Assembly (NCBI RefSeq): GCF_000286835.2
Contig: NZ_AJYD02000038.1
Location: 2,774,284 to 2,838,283, forward strand
DNA from: Enterovibrio norvegicus FF-33
GTDB lineage: Bacteria > Pseudomonadota > Gammaproteobacteria > Enterobacterales > Vibrionaceae
Direction of reading: 5' to 3'
Length of the DNA: 64,000 nucleotides
The notes beneath the pieces were generated by a model. The model was not told the DNA's origin. It saw only the letters and a list, made by a program, of their open reading frames with translations, and ran no database searches. A program made the translations under genes and the position numbers. Every line of letters starts with the position of its first letter. Position 1 is the first letter of the stretch. Positions 1-7,787 of this stretch are shown in pieces.

Positions 1-176
1 GTGGACTGATTCCCTACATCGGCGCTAATAATCAATGCGTTCCCGAATAGCTCAAGGCCATTGCCAATGTAGTAAGGCGTTGTCAGACAAGGGTTTCACA
101 CATCCTTTGCCTGTGACCCTATTGATACAGCAAGTAGTGAACCAGTTTTGAAGGAAATAAAATGACGAATACGGAG
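1..176. other. Left window edge, no recognised gene
   Basis: I recognise no gene here. A purine-rich ribosome-binding-like stretch (AAGGA, 151-155) precedes an ATG at 162 on the plus strand, but the frame closes at 326 after 54 codons and lies antisense to the DUF3306 gene. On the minus strand a frame from about 100 down to the window edge is open and reads plausibly, with residues such as IGNGLELFGNALIIS, but it has no good start codon. It could be a gene remnant. The rest of the formate dehydrogenase cluster may lie further left. Confidence 0.3.
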
Positions 177-836
177 TCAGGATCCGTCCGAATTATTGTC
201 CACATTCATATCTGGGACATTTTGTCTCACACCGTAAGACAAATTGTCCCCTTTTTCTTCATGGGTACTTTTTGTCTCACTTTCTGGAGGTGTACTTTCG
301 CCATCCTGCTCAACCGTTTGGTCTAAAACGGTCTCATCGTCGGATACATCCTGTGTTTGACGCTCCTCTTGAACATCTTCAATTTTCTCTTTGGTCCACT
401 GGCGCAGGCTAGCCGCGACTTCAGCAGTTAGAGAGGCCTTATTGGAGTAATCAAGATCGTAGTCATTCATGCCATCCAGTACGTTGTAAGCATCGCTGTG
501 AAACAGCTTCCTCAATGCCGCTTTTTTGATTTCCGCCGAAACCCCTTTGGCAAGAAAAGACGCTGCAGAATCCCCTTGCTTCAAACGCGCCACATCCTGC
601 ATGTCTGGCGGAGGGGGGGCATCCGTGTGATCGATGGTTTCATCGGCAGGATCATCGACGGATTCATCCATTGATAGCGTCGGCGCGTGATGTTCAGCGT
701 CGGCAAAGGCAAGTTCACCGCCGTCAGTCAGTTCGCCGCCATCGAACGTCACCTCCTCAACGTGATCACACGATTCCTCGTCAGTCATCGCCTGCTTTCG
801 CTTTGACCAGCGCGTTAAAAAAGAATCAGTTGCCAC
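177..836 (-). CDS. DUF3306 family protein
   Basis: This is a 219-residue protein of the DUF3306 family, which is usually found beside formate dehydrogenase genes; its biochemical role is unknown. I chose the GTG at 836 because it gives the family N-terminus (ATDSFLTRWSKRK) and follows a GGAGG ribosome-binding site. An upstream extension in the same frame lies inside the preceding gene. The middle is very acidic, with a DAPPPPD proline run, and the region around LKQGDSAASFLAKGV...LRKLFHS is the conserved core. The start overlaps the end of the DUF3305 gene by 11 bp, so the two are translationally coupled. The last ~30 residues are encoded by repeats that look like an insertion-sequence end, so the native C-terminus may have been replaced. 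Confidence 0.8.
   Translation of the reverse strand: MATDSFLTRWSKRKQAMTDEESCDHVEEVTFDGGELTDGGELAFADAEHHAPTLSMDESVDDPADETIDHTDAPPPPDMQDVARLKQGDSAASFLAKGVSAEIKKAALRKLFHSDAYNVLDGMNDYDLDYSNKASLTAEVAASLRQWTKEKIEDVQEERQTQDVSDDETVLDQTVEQDGESTPPESETKSTHEEKGDNLSYGVRQNVPDMNVDNNSDGS
195..280. repeat. Repeat cluster resembling an insertion-sequence end
   Basis: Two related direct repeats end in TTTTGTCTCAC (214-230 and 263-280, both beginning GGG). The first also forms a near-perfect 14-bp inverted repeat with 237-250 (GGGACATTTTGTCT against AGACAAATTGTCCC, one mismatch, 9-nt loop). A further TTGTCC core lies at 196-201. Clustered, partly inverted copies of one short motif are typical of the multi-repeat termini of IS21-like elements. 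I see no transposase, so the link to a mobile element is inference. Confidence 0.4.
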
Positions 837-1278
837 TCGCCCTCCCCGCGCCTTTACGCTTTTTCTTACGCACTTCCAATAGCTCTCCGTGGCGCCCAAT
901 GAAGGCTTCCATCCAGGCTTGAATAGGTAATGGCATCGGCTCAGATAACACCAGGTAGTCACCATCCATGAAGCTGGCGGCACTGGTTTGTGAGGCGGTT
1001 ACTTTTAAGGGTTTGAGGGATTCGTCTTCGTTCACTTCGAAGATAAAAAACACGTGCGGATCGCGAGAACTGAGGTTAAATCGGTAGTCTGTTCGCTCGT
1101 CTTTAAATAGCTCGAGCGGTAAAGAAATCATGTCGTCTTTGCGTTCACTTTCTTCCCGAGGAAGATGGAGATTGACCACAGACCAACGCTTTGTTTTCCA
1201 ACGACCGATATCAACATCTGTTGATTCAAGGTCAAACTGCGTCAACCAGTATTGTGGGTCTTTTATCACTTCCGTCAC
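826..1278 (-). CDS. DUF3305 family protein
   Basis: This 150-residue protein belongs to the DUF3305 family, which nearly always precedes DUF3306 in formate dehydrogenase loci; the function is unknown. The visible core is a beta-rich stretch with W..TRFDLE-like and RWSVVNLHLPREE motifs, and the C-terminus is basic (VRKKKRKGAGRASGN). There is no signal peptide or membrane segment, so it is probably cytoplasmic. It is the first gene of a two-gene unit transcribed away from fdhD, with 219 bp of shared promoter region. Being paired with DUF3306 and next to fdhD suggests a role in formate dehydrogenase maturation or activity. Confidence 0.82.
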   Translation of the reverse strand: MTEVIKDPQYWLTQFDLESTDVDIGRWKTKRWSVVNLHLPREESERKDDMISLPLELFKDERTDYRFNLSSRDPHVFFIFEVNEDESLKPLKVTASQTSAASFMDGDYLVLSEPMPLPIQAWMEAFIGRHGELLEVRKKKRKGAGRASGN

Positions 1279-1497
1279 ACATCACTCCTTGTTGTATCCA
1301 CAGAGTTATCTCCGCCGAGTTATTCCCCCACAGAGCATTCCAACGACGCTTATCTCAACCAACCATAGCCAAAAGCCATGCTGGGCGAAAAATGCGGTTT
1401 TATTCACCCAACAAAGCAAAACACATACCAGTCGTGAAGGGTTGGAACAGGATTTGCTACCTATCCTCCAGCATTCAGGCAAAAGGAAAGCGGTTCG

Positions 1498-2328
1498 ATG
1501 TCTCAGCCCAAAATTATTACCACGCAAACAGATATTCCTCAGACCATCGATGTCACCGTCCATGATGAGTACGGCGAAACCATGACCAAGCAGATCGCTT
1601 GTGAGCGGGCACTCACTGTTTATCTCAACTGGCGAGAGATCGTGACTTTGATGACACTGGGCGCGCGACCGGACATGTTGGTGTTGGGGTATTTAAAAAA
1701 TCAGGGGTTGATTGAAGACGCTGACGCGCTCGATTCCGTCATCATTGATTGGCAAACCCAATCAGCCGCGGTCGTCACACGTGAGAAAAAGGCGGATATC
1801 GAAGAAACCTTGTCGAAGAAAACGGTCACCTCTGGCTGCGGTCAAGGCACCATGTTTGGCAACGTAATGAAGAAGCTAGAGAACCTGCAACTTCCTCGTC
1901 CACACATCAAACAATCCATGCTCTATGGGTTGCTAGAAGCGTTAACCCACCACAACGACACCTACAAAGCCGCTGGCGCCGTACATGGTTGTGCCGTGTG
2001 CAAAGGCACTGAGATTCTCTCTTTTGTTGAGGATATCGGTCGCCATAACGCCGTTGATACCCTCACAGGTGAAATGTGGCTGGATGGGGAAATCGGCGAC
2101 GATAAAGTATTTTACACCACAGGCCGACTCACCTCGGAAATGGTCATCAAAGTCGCGCAGATGGGCATCCCCGTATTACTGTCACGATCTGGCGTCACGC
2201 AAATGGGTCTCGACCTTGCCAAGCAACTCGGCATTACCATGATCGCGCGGGCAAAAGGTCATCGCTTTCAGGTCTTTAACGGTGCAGAAAACATTGAGTT
2301 TGATGTAAAAGGCGGTCGTGATGAGTGA
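1498..2328 (+). CDS. fdhD: Formate dehydrogenase accessory sulfurtransferase FdhD
   Basis: FdhD carries sulfur from the IscS desulfurase to the bis-MGD cofactor of formate dehydrogenase, which is needed for enzyme activity. The 276-residue length is normal. Conserved blocks are visible: CERALTVYLNWREIVTLMTLG, the loop SGCGQGT with Cys114, GAVHGCAVC, EDIGRHNAVDTLTGE and TTGRLTSEMVIKVAQMGIPVLLSRSGVT. In Escherichia coli the active loop is a CxxC pair. Here the second position is Gly (C-G-Q-G), so only one loop cysteine remains, plus a HGCAVC motif further on. It overlaps the next gene by 8 bp, which points to co-expression with that regulator. Confidence 0.95.
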   Translation: MSQPKIITTQTDIPQTIDVTVHDEYGETMTKQIACERALTVYLNWREIVTLMTLGARPDMLVLGYLKNQGLIEDADALDSVIIDWQTQSAAVVTREKKADIEETLSKKTVTSGCGQGTMFGNVMKKLENLQLPRPHIKQSMLYGLLEALTHHNDTYKAAGAVHGCAVCKGTEILSFVEDIGRHNAVDTLTGEMWLDGEIGDDKVFYTTGRLTSEMVIKVAQMGIPVLLSRSGVTQMGLDLAKQLGITMIARAKGHRFQVFNGAENIEFDVKGGRDE

Positions 2329-3220
2329 GTTTCCGCAATTTATGAATGCTCGTCAGGTTGCGGAATACCTCGATCTGAACGAAAAGAAAGTCTACAGCCT
2401 CGCCAATGAAGGGGTATTGCCCGCCACCAAAGTCACAGGCAAATGGCTGTTTCCTAAAAACCTGCTCGATCGATGGTTGATTGAATCAAGCCACAATGGT
2501 GTGTTCAACGATCGTCTACTCATTGCAGGCTCTGATGACCCTTTGCTTCAGCACATTGTAAGCAAGATGGCAGCGGCACTCGGCAGCACCGCCTTGGTGG
2601 GATACACCGCAACAGGAACCAAACAAGGTCTAGCGATGCTAGAGAAAGGCCACGTAGATATTTGCGCCATTCATTGGGGAAACGCAGAAGAAGCCAAACT
2701 GCGTCATCCCGCCCTTATTCAGCAATATTCAGGACACAGAAATTGGGTATTGCTCCATGCCTTTGAGCGCCAACAAGGCCTCATCGCCCGCCCTGAACTT
2801 GCTGAAAAACTCCAAGACCCGCATCATTTTATTGATAAACGTTGGCGTTGGGCGGGCCGGCAAGATGGCGCGGGCAGTGCACGTGCCCTAGATGAATGGC
2901 TGTTTAGAAACGGAACAACCCGCGATCAACTCAATACAGTCGAAGCGTGTTTAAGCGAGCGGGAGCTAAGCTCTGCCATTGCGCGTGGCGCAGCTGACAT
3001 CGGTTTTGGTAGCCAAAGCGGTGCGGGCGAATTTGGTCTGGCTTTTCACCCGATTGCCAATGAAGCGTTTGAGCTGGTGATCCCAAAGAACATCTATTTT
3101 CGCGCGCTGGTTCAGCAACTGGTTCACCATTTGGATGAGGAGTCGATTCTCAAACAAAGCGAGCAGTTTGGCGGCTATCATTTTGGTAATACGGGAAAAC
3201 AAATGTGGGCGTCAGAGTAA
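2321..3220 (+). CDS. HTH regulator with PBP-like ligand domain
   Basis: This 299-residue protein has an N-terminal excisionase/MerR-like helix-turn-helix (about residues 8-52: MNARQVAEYLDLNEKKVYSL...KWLFPKNLLDRWL). The rest is a periplasmic-binding-protein-like domain of the PBP_like type (DDPLLQHIV...GTKQGLAMLEKGHVDICAIHW...GAGSARALDEWL). There is no signal peptide, so it acts in the cytoplasm. The same ligand domain is often fused to MoeA-type cofactor proteins, so a molybdate-, tungstate- or cofactor-related ligand is likely but unproven. The ATG at 2321 lies inside the end of fdhD and follows AAGGCGG. It is probably a one-component regulator of formate dehydrogenase or cofactor genes. Confidence 0.8.
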   Translation: MSEFPQFMNARQVAEYLDLNEKKVYSLANEGVLPATKVTGKWLFPKNLLDRWLIESSHNGVFNDRLLIAGSDDPLLQHIVSKMAAALGSTALVGYTATGTKQGLAMLEKGHVDICAIHWGNAEEAKLRHPALIQQYSGHRNWVLLHAFERQQGLIARPELAEKLQDPHHFIDKRWRWAGRQDGAGSARALDEWLFRNGTTRDQLNTVEACLSERELSSAIARGAADIGFGSQSGAGEFGLAFHPIANEAFELVIPKNIYFRALVQQLVHHLDEESILKQSEQFGGYHFGNTGKQMWASE

Positions 3221-3240
3221 CCCACCTATCAGGGGTTACT
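3216..3240. terminator. Hairpin between convergent genes
   Basis: A perfect 8-bp inverted repeat (AGTAACCC, 3216-3223; GGGTTACT, 3233-3240) closes a 9-base loop. The TAA stop of the HTH gene lies in one arm and the TAA stop of the histidine kinase gene, read on the other strand, lies in the other arm. No T-run follows on either strand, so it is at best a weak bidirectional terminator. Confidence 0.45.
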
Positions 3241-5281
3241 CAACAACACGAAATGAAGTTATTTCGTCATCCTGTTGGATTTTCTCTCGAAGATAAAGCG
3301 TAAAGACACTGCCTTCGCCCACATCGGATTCTACTTTTATTTCGCCACCCAGCCCACTTACAATCCCTTGTGTTACAGCAAGTCCTAACCCTGTACCGGT
3401 ATGACGAGTGGTGAAAAATGGGTCAAATATTTTAGTGAGGTTTTCATTAGCAATACCGCAACCAAAATCTTGCACGGAAATTTTGGCGCCTATAGTCATA
3501 CCACTGCCATCCATCCAATCTTCAGAACGCACTATCAACTTACCTTTGTCGTTCATGGCATGAATGCCATTCATTTGCAGGTTGACCAACACTTGCAGCA
3601 ATTGATGACGATTGATTTCCACGCAGCATTTCGCGTTAAGCTCAGTGACCACTTCCACGTCTTGTCTTTTGGTGCCAGAACGCACCAAGGTGACACTTTC
3701 CTCAATCACAGGGTTCACATGCTGCCACGTCACTGTATCTTGCACCCCGCCTTGTCGGCTGTATTGCAACAAGCTTCGGGTGATATTACGAATACGGTCA
3801 ATTTGCGCCAAGACAGTGCTCATCTCCTCGGACACCAAGTCGGCATGTTGCCCCAACTCGTATTCCATTAACTCAATGTTGCCCAAGATAACCGCGGTAG
3901 GATTATTGATTTCGTGCGCAATGCCAGCAGTGAGTTCGCCCAGTGCGGCCAGCTTCTCACTCAGCAGCAGTTTGTTTCGGGTTTGCTCAAGCAAGGTAAT
4001 GTTCTGTTTTAACTCTTCGGTTTTTTCATGCAGGCTCGCCGTGCGCTCTTTGACCTTGTCTTCTAATTCGAGCGCGTTTTGACGAATTTCCTCGTTCTGT
4101 TTTTTGAGCTGATCCAACATGCTGTCAAACTGACGAGCCAGAATCGCCAGTTCATGTTGCGGGTCTAAACCCAGCTTGCCTATCCGCGCATCCTGATCAA
4201 ACCGAATTAAGTGCACAACACGGTGAATACGTTCAATAGGGCGAAACAAATCTTTGGCACCACGGTAAACCAACAGTCCCGAAATCAATAAGGTCAGTAG
4301 CACCCCAATCCCCAACTCAATCAAATTGGTGAGGTAGCGACTGATCAGCGGCCATTCTAGGTAACCGGTATACAACATACCAATCACCTTGTTATTGAAA
4401 TCACGAATCGGTTTATACGCCGAGATATACCACGCGTCGTAAACATAAGCCCGATCAACCCATTCATCGCCCTCAATCAAAACAGTATCGCGAACTTCAT
4501 CAGAAACACGCGTGCCTATCGCTCGTCCAAATCGGTTTTCGCTGTCTAAAGGCACATTGGTACTGACGCGTACATCGTCCATAAACAGCGTCACCGTGCC
4601 AACACTGGATTCTGGAAGCTTGCCAACGGGAAACACCAGATCGCGAATTTTATCGACCAAATCTGTACTATTGTTAAGCAAAATCCCACCATCAATGATC
4701 CATTCCAACTGATCATTTTCGTTATATAGCGGGAGCAAACTTCGACTTATTAAGCCTCGCGATTCTTTGGTGTTTTCTTGCAGCAGCGGAATTTCAGCTT
4801 TCGCAGACAGGTTTGGGGAAATAGACGCCAATTCAATGGCTGACATCACCTGAAAGAAGGTTCGCTCTTGGCCGTGCAATAAAGGTTGCCGCAAGCTTAG
4901 TGGCAATCGTTCGATATCACTAACAGGGTAAACAGCAAGAAAATCAACGCCATATTTGTCGGCGCGAGATTGCGCCCAGCCAAGAATTTTCGCTGGATCG
5001 GCGGCGATCTGGGTTTGAAAGTCGTAGGAATCGGCGATCGCGTGAAGTTGGCTTCGTTGCTCGCGTTGCAGCACCTCCATACTGTTGCTGGCGACGGCAA
5101 GGTCTGCCTTCACACCCGACAAGGCATTTTTCCACGAATACGCCACTGTCCAGTAAAGCGTTAACGCAATCAACGCGAGCAAGGTAATGATAATAGGTAC
5201 AGAGGTCAGTACCAGCAGACGATAACGCACCATGGTACGAAAACGCTGTCGCCACTTCTTAAATACCCTCATCACCCACAC
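3236..5281 (-). CDS. Cache-domain sensor histidine kinase
   Basis: This is a 681-residue membrane sensor kinase. It has TM1 at about 22-44, a ~270-residue periplasmic sensor, TM2 at about 318-339, HAMP at ~340-395, a coiled coil at ~395-440, then HisKA and HATPase_c. The sensor part carries the single-Cache signature (RAIGTRVSDEVRDTVL...AYKPIRDFNNKVIGMLYTGY). The phospho-acceptor is His456 (GELTAGIAHEINNP); G1 (DFGCGI), F (FDPFFTT) and G2 (GTGLGL) boxes are intact. It is encoded 36 bp after the sigma-54 response regulator, so the two form a system. Its ligand is not known. The context of tungstate uptake, molybdenum cofactor and fdhD suggests a signal tied to formate or oxyanion metabolism. 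Confidence 0.9.
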   Translation of the reverse strand: MWVMRVFKKWRQRFRTMVRYRLLVLTSVPIIITLLALIALTLYWTVAYSWKNALSGVKADLAVASNSMEVLQREQRSQLHAIADSYDFQTQIAADPAKILGWAQSRADKYGVDFLAVYPVSDIERLPLSLRQPLLHGQERTFFQVMSAIELASISPNLSAKAEIPLLQENTKESRGLISRSLLPLYNENDQLEWIIDGGILLNNSTDLVDKIRDLVFPVGKLPESSVGTVTLFMDDVRVSTNVPLDSENRFGRAIGTRVSDEVRDTVLIEGDEWVDRAYVYDAWYISAYKPIRDFNNKVIGMLYTGYLEWPLISRYLTNLIELGIGVLLTLLISGLLVYRGAKDLFRPIERIHRVVHLIRFDQDARIGKLGLDPQHELAILARQFDSMLDQLKKQNEEIRQNALELEDKVKERTASLHEKTEELKQNITLLEQTRNKLLLSEKLAALGELTAGIAHEINNPTAVILGNIELMEYELGQHADLVSEEMSTVLAQIDRIRNITRSLLQYSRQGGVQDTVTWQHVNPVIEESVTLVRSGTKRQDVEVVTELNAKCCVEINRHQLLQVLVNLQMNGIHAMNDKGKLIVRSEDWMDGSGMTIGAKISVQDFGCGIANENLTKIFDPFFTTRHTGTGLGLAVTQGIVSGLGGEIKVESDVGEGSVFTLYLREKIQQDDEITSFRVVE

Positions 5282-5317
5282 TCCTTCACAAGCGTTGTTT
5301 TATGCATGTTGCAGGCT

Positions 5318-6718
5318 TTACTCATCAAGCCAGTCTTTGAATTTTCGCTCTAGTGTTTTTCTTGCCACACCGAGTTGTCTTGCCGCAGCAGACTTGTTGC
5401 CCTCGTGTACATCAACCACTTTCTCAATGTGAGCTCTTTCAACGTCTTTAAGCGGCCAGCAAAGTGGATAGCCAGTTTCTGAACCTTCGGATATCAAGCA
5501 AACATCATGCTCCACACTATCGCTGGCGGGGACAGAGTTTCCCTGCCAATGGCGAAGGTCAGGTTTGCCTAGTAAAATCGCACGTTCAACGGTATTTTTC
5601 AGCTCTCGAATATTTCCCGGCCAGTCGTAGTGTTTCATGGCAGCAAGTTCTTCTTCCGACCACACCACCGGTTTTAAGCCCAGATCGCGGGCAAGCACAT
5701 CAGAAAAATGACTGAGCAGTAACCCAATGTCTTCGACGCGCTCTCTCAGTGGCGGAAGCTCTACAGACAATACATTGAGTCGATAAAAAAGATCTTTGCG
5801 AAAGCGCCCTGCTTCCACTTCATCATGCAAGTTTCGGTTAGTCGCTGCGACGATACGAACATCGACACTGACTTCACGCTCAGCGCCCACCGGACGTATG
5901 GTTTTTTGCTCCAAAGTCCGGAGCAACGAAGCCTGCATCGAAAGCGGCATCTCGCCAATCTCATCCAAAAACAACGTGCCTTTATCAGCAACTCGAAACA
6001 GGCCATCTTTGTTTTTTCGTGCACCAGTAAACGCGCCCGAAATGTGGCCAAACAATTCGCTTTCGAGCAATTCAGGGGCAATGGCACCGCAGTTGAGTGG
6101 AACAAAAGGACCACTACGACGGCTCAAAGCATGAAGGGCACGTGCAACCAGTTCCTTACCCGTTCCCGACTCGCCTTCGATCAACACGGCGGCGGGAGAA
6201 GGGGCAAGACGAGAAATGACTTCTCGCATCGCTAGCGTTTTGGGGGCTTCACCGATGATATCGACAGGGAAAGAACGAGCAACATCACGTTGAAGCGCGA
6301 CATTTTGTCTTTCTATCATGCGTTTATCGAGACAACGCTGCACAGATTGCAACATTTGTTCGAGATTAAAAGGCTTGAGAATAAAGTCAGATGCGCCCGC
6401 CCGCAGCGCTTTGATCGCAGTTTCCAGCTCCGCATAGCCTGTCATGAAAATGATGTCGCTGCGCCGCTCGTCGTCGTTAAACGCCTCATGCCAATCAATA
6501 CCCGATCTTCCTGGCAAGTTGATATCTACAATCAGCAAATCGAAGTGATTTCGCTTTCGAAGGGCTTCCGCTTCTTCTAAAGAAGACGCGGTTTCAACCT
6601 GGGTCAGCTTCTTCGATAACGCTTTGTTCAAGATAGCGCGCATACCCGGCTCGTCATCGACCACCAAGGCGGAGAAACCAAATTGCTGCAGTGCATCCTT
6701 CATCGGGTGAAAGTCCAT
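5318..6718 (-). CDS. NtrC-family sigma-54-dependent response regulator
   Basis: This 466-residue activator has a receiver domain at ~15-128 with phosphorylation site Asp65 (LLIVDINLPG), an AAA+ domain at ~153-385 and a Fis-type HTH at the C-terminus (NKSAAARQLGVARKTLERKFK). Walker A is GESGTGKE (182-189) and the sigma-54 contact loop GAFTGA (228-233) is intact, so it should activate RpoN promoters. It is the promoter-proximal gene of the pair with the Cache kinase and is divergent from tupA. The tupA promoter region contains a -24/-12 element, making that operon its most likely target. The start is uncertain between Met1 and Met6. Confidence 0.93.
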   Translation of the reverse strand: MDFHPMKDALQQFGFSALVVDDEPGMRAILNKALSKKLTQVETASSLEEAEALRKRNHFDLLIVDINLPGRSGIDWHEAFNDDERRSDIIFMTGYAELETAIKALRAGASDFILKPFNLEQMLQSVQRCLDKRMIERQNVALQRDVARSFPVDIIGEAPKTLAMREVISRLAPSPAAVLIEGESGTGKELVARALHALSRRSGPFVPLNCGAIAPELLESELFGHISGAFTGARKNKDGLFRVADKGTLFLDEIGEMPLSMQASLLRTLEQKTIRPVGAEREVSVDVRIVAATNRNLHDEVEAGRFRKDLFYRLNVLSVELPPLRERVEDIGLLLSHFSDVLARDLGLKPVVWSEEELAAMKHYDWPGNIRELKNTVERAILLGKPDLRHWQGNSVPASDSVEHDVCLISEGSETGYPLCWPLKDVERAHIEKVVDVHEGNKSAAARQLGVARKTLERKFKDWLDE

Positions 6719-6780
6719 ATTCTCTCAGTGGCTTACATCATACATGCGACATTTTGACTCAGTCCAATACAACCGCCATG

Positions 6781-6796
6781 TTGGCATGCATGCAAA
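6781..6796 (+). promoter_or_regulatory. Candidate upstream activator site, palindrome
   Basis: TTGGCATGCATGCAAA is a 16-bp palindrome with only two off-symmetry positions. It lies about 80 bp upstream of the -24 element before tupA, the usual position for an NtrC-type activator site. Assignment to the adjacent response regulator is inference. Confidence 0.45.
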
Positions 6797-6876
6797 TCTG
6801 GTCATTCGCTTAAGAAGAGGAAAATATTATTGTTTATTTTTAGTTAGTTATGACAATTTCTATCTGAAATATAAAT

Positions 6877-6893
6877 TTGGCATTTTTGTTGCT
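6877..6893 (+). promoter_or_regulatory. Sigma-54 (-24/-12) promoter of the tup-mob-moe operon
   Basis: TTGGCA (6877-6882), six bases, then TTGCT (6889-6893) matches the RpoN consensus YTGGCAC-N5-TTGCW, with the GG and GC dinucleotides at the required spacing. Transcription would start near 6904, leaving a ~70-nt leader before the tupA ATG at 6975. An RpoN-dependent activator is encoded next door. Confidence 0.75.
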
Positions 6894-6907
6894 TTGTCCA
6901 CATTTAA

Positions 6908-6943
6908 CCTCATCGGTTTAATGAGGCTATCGCAGTAGCGATA
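6908..6943 (+). other. Two small hairpins in the predicted tupA leader
   Basis: CCTCAT/ATGAGG (6908-6913/6921-6926) and TATCGC/GCGATA (6928-6933/6938-6943, loop AGTA) are perfect 6-bp stems just downstream of the predicted RpoN start site and upstream of the tupA ribosome-binding site. They may stabilise the messenger. I see no match to a known molybdenum-cofactor riboswitch. Confidence 0.35.
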
Positions 6944-6974
6944 TTAAAAAATCATCCATTGTCAGGAAGACATA

Positions 6975-7787
6975 ATGAGCTTAATAAAAAAAACAAAAGC
7001 GTTTGTACTACTTTCAGTCCTTGTTTCATTCTCTGCCACGGTGAGTGCAGCAGAGATCGTTCGGTTGGCGACGACAACGAGTACTTACCATTCAGGCTTA
7101 CTGGATTTTCTCCTGCCAGAATTCAAAAAAGACACGGGATATGACGTACAGGTGCTGGCTGCAGGTACAGGTAAAGCACTAAAAATGGGCGAAAATGGTG
7201 ATGTTGACCTTGTGATGACCCATGCGCCAAAAGCGGAAGCAAGCTTTGTTGACCAAGGTTTTGGGGTGCTCCCTCGTGGCTTAATGTACAACGACTTCGT
7301 TCTTGTTGGGCCAAAAAACGATCCTGCAAAAATCAAAGCCAGCAAAGATGTGACAGCCGCACTGGTAAAAGTGGCGAGTGCCGACGCGCACTTTATTTCT
7401 CGCGGTGATGATTCAGGCACACACAAGAAAGAGTTGCTCCTTTGGAAGGCCGCAGGTATTCATCCTGATTTTTCCGCATACAAAGCGGTAGGACAAGGCA
7501 TGGGGCCTACGCTCACTATGGCCAATGAACTTCAAGGCTATGCCCTCACCGACCGAGGCACATGGTTGGCTTATCAAAGCAAAATGGACCTAGATGTACT
7601 TGTCCAAGGCGATGCGCGTCTGTTCAACCCGTATCAAGTGATTTTGATTAACCCAAGCCGTTATCCGGATCTGAACTACCAAGGTGCAAAAGTCCTGAGC
7701 GATTGGTTGGTGAATCCCAAAGCGCAGGCAATGATCGATACCTTCAAGGTTAACGGTCAGCAACTGTTTGTGGCAGACGCAAGCTAA
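6975..7787 (+). CDS. tupA: Tungstate ABC transporter substrate-binding protein TupA
   Basis: TupA is the periplasmic protein that captures tungstate with very high affinity and delivers it to TupBC. The 270-residue protein has a Sec signal peptide (cleavage near residue 25, SATVSAAE). It carries the TupA-specific TTTS motif at residues 33-36 (RLATTTSTYHSGLL), which separates it from molybdate ModA proteins. The oxyanion-binding loop around SRGDDSGTHKKELLLW is also conserved. An AGGA ribosome-binding site precedes the ATG. Its stop codon overlaps the tupB start (TAATG), so translation is coupled. The predicted promoter is sigma-54 dependent. Confidence 0.93.
   Translation: MSLIKKTKAFVLLSVLVSFSATVSAAEIVRLATTTSTYHSGLLDFLLPEFKKDTGYDVQVLAAGTGKALKMGENGDVDLVMTHAPKAEASFVDQGFGVLPRGLMYNDFVLVGPKNDPAKIKASKDVTAALVKVASADAHFISRGDDSGTHKKELLLWKAAGIHPDFSAYKAVGQGMGPTLTMANELQGYALTDRGTWLAYQSKMDLDVLVQGDARLFNPYQVILINPSRYPDLNYQGAKVLSDWLVNPKAQAMIDTFKVNGQQLFVADAS

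Noticed and set aside
162-326. A 54-codon plus-strand frame with a ribosome-binding-like AAGGA
   Set aside because: It is antisense to DUF3306, runs through the repeat cluster and has no recognisable protein features. It may be a remnant but not a gene.
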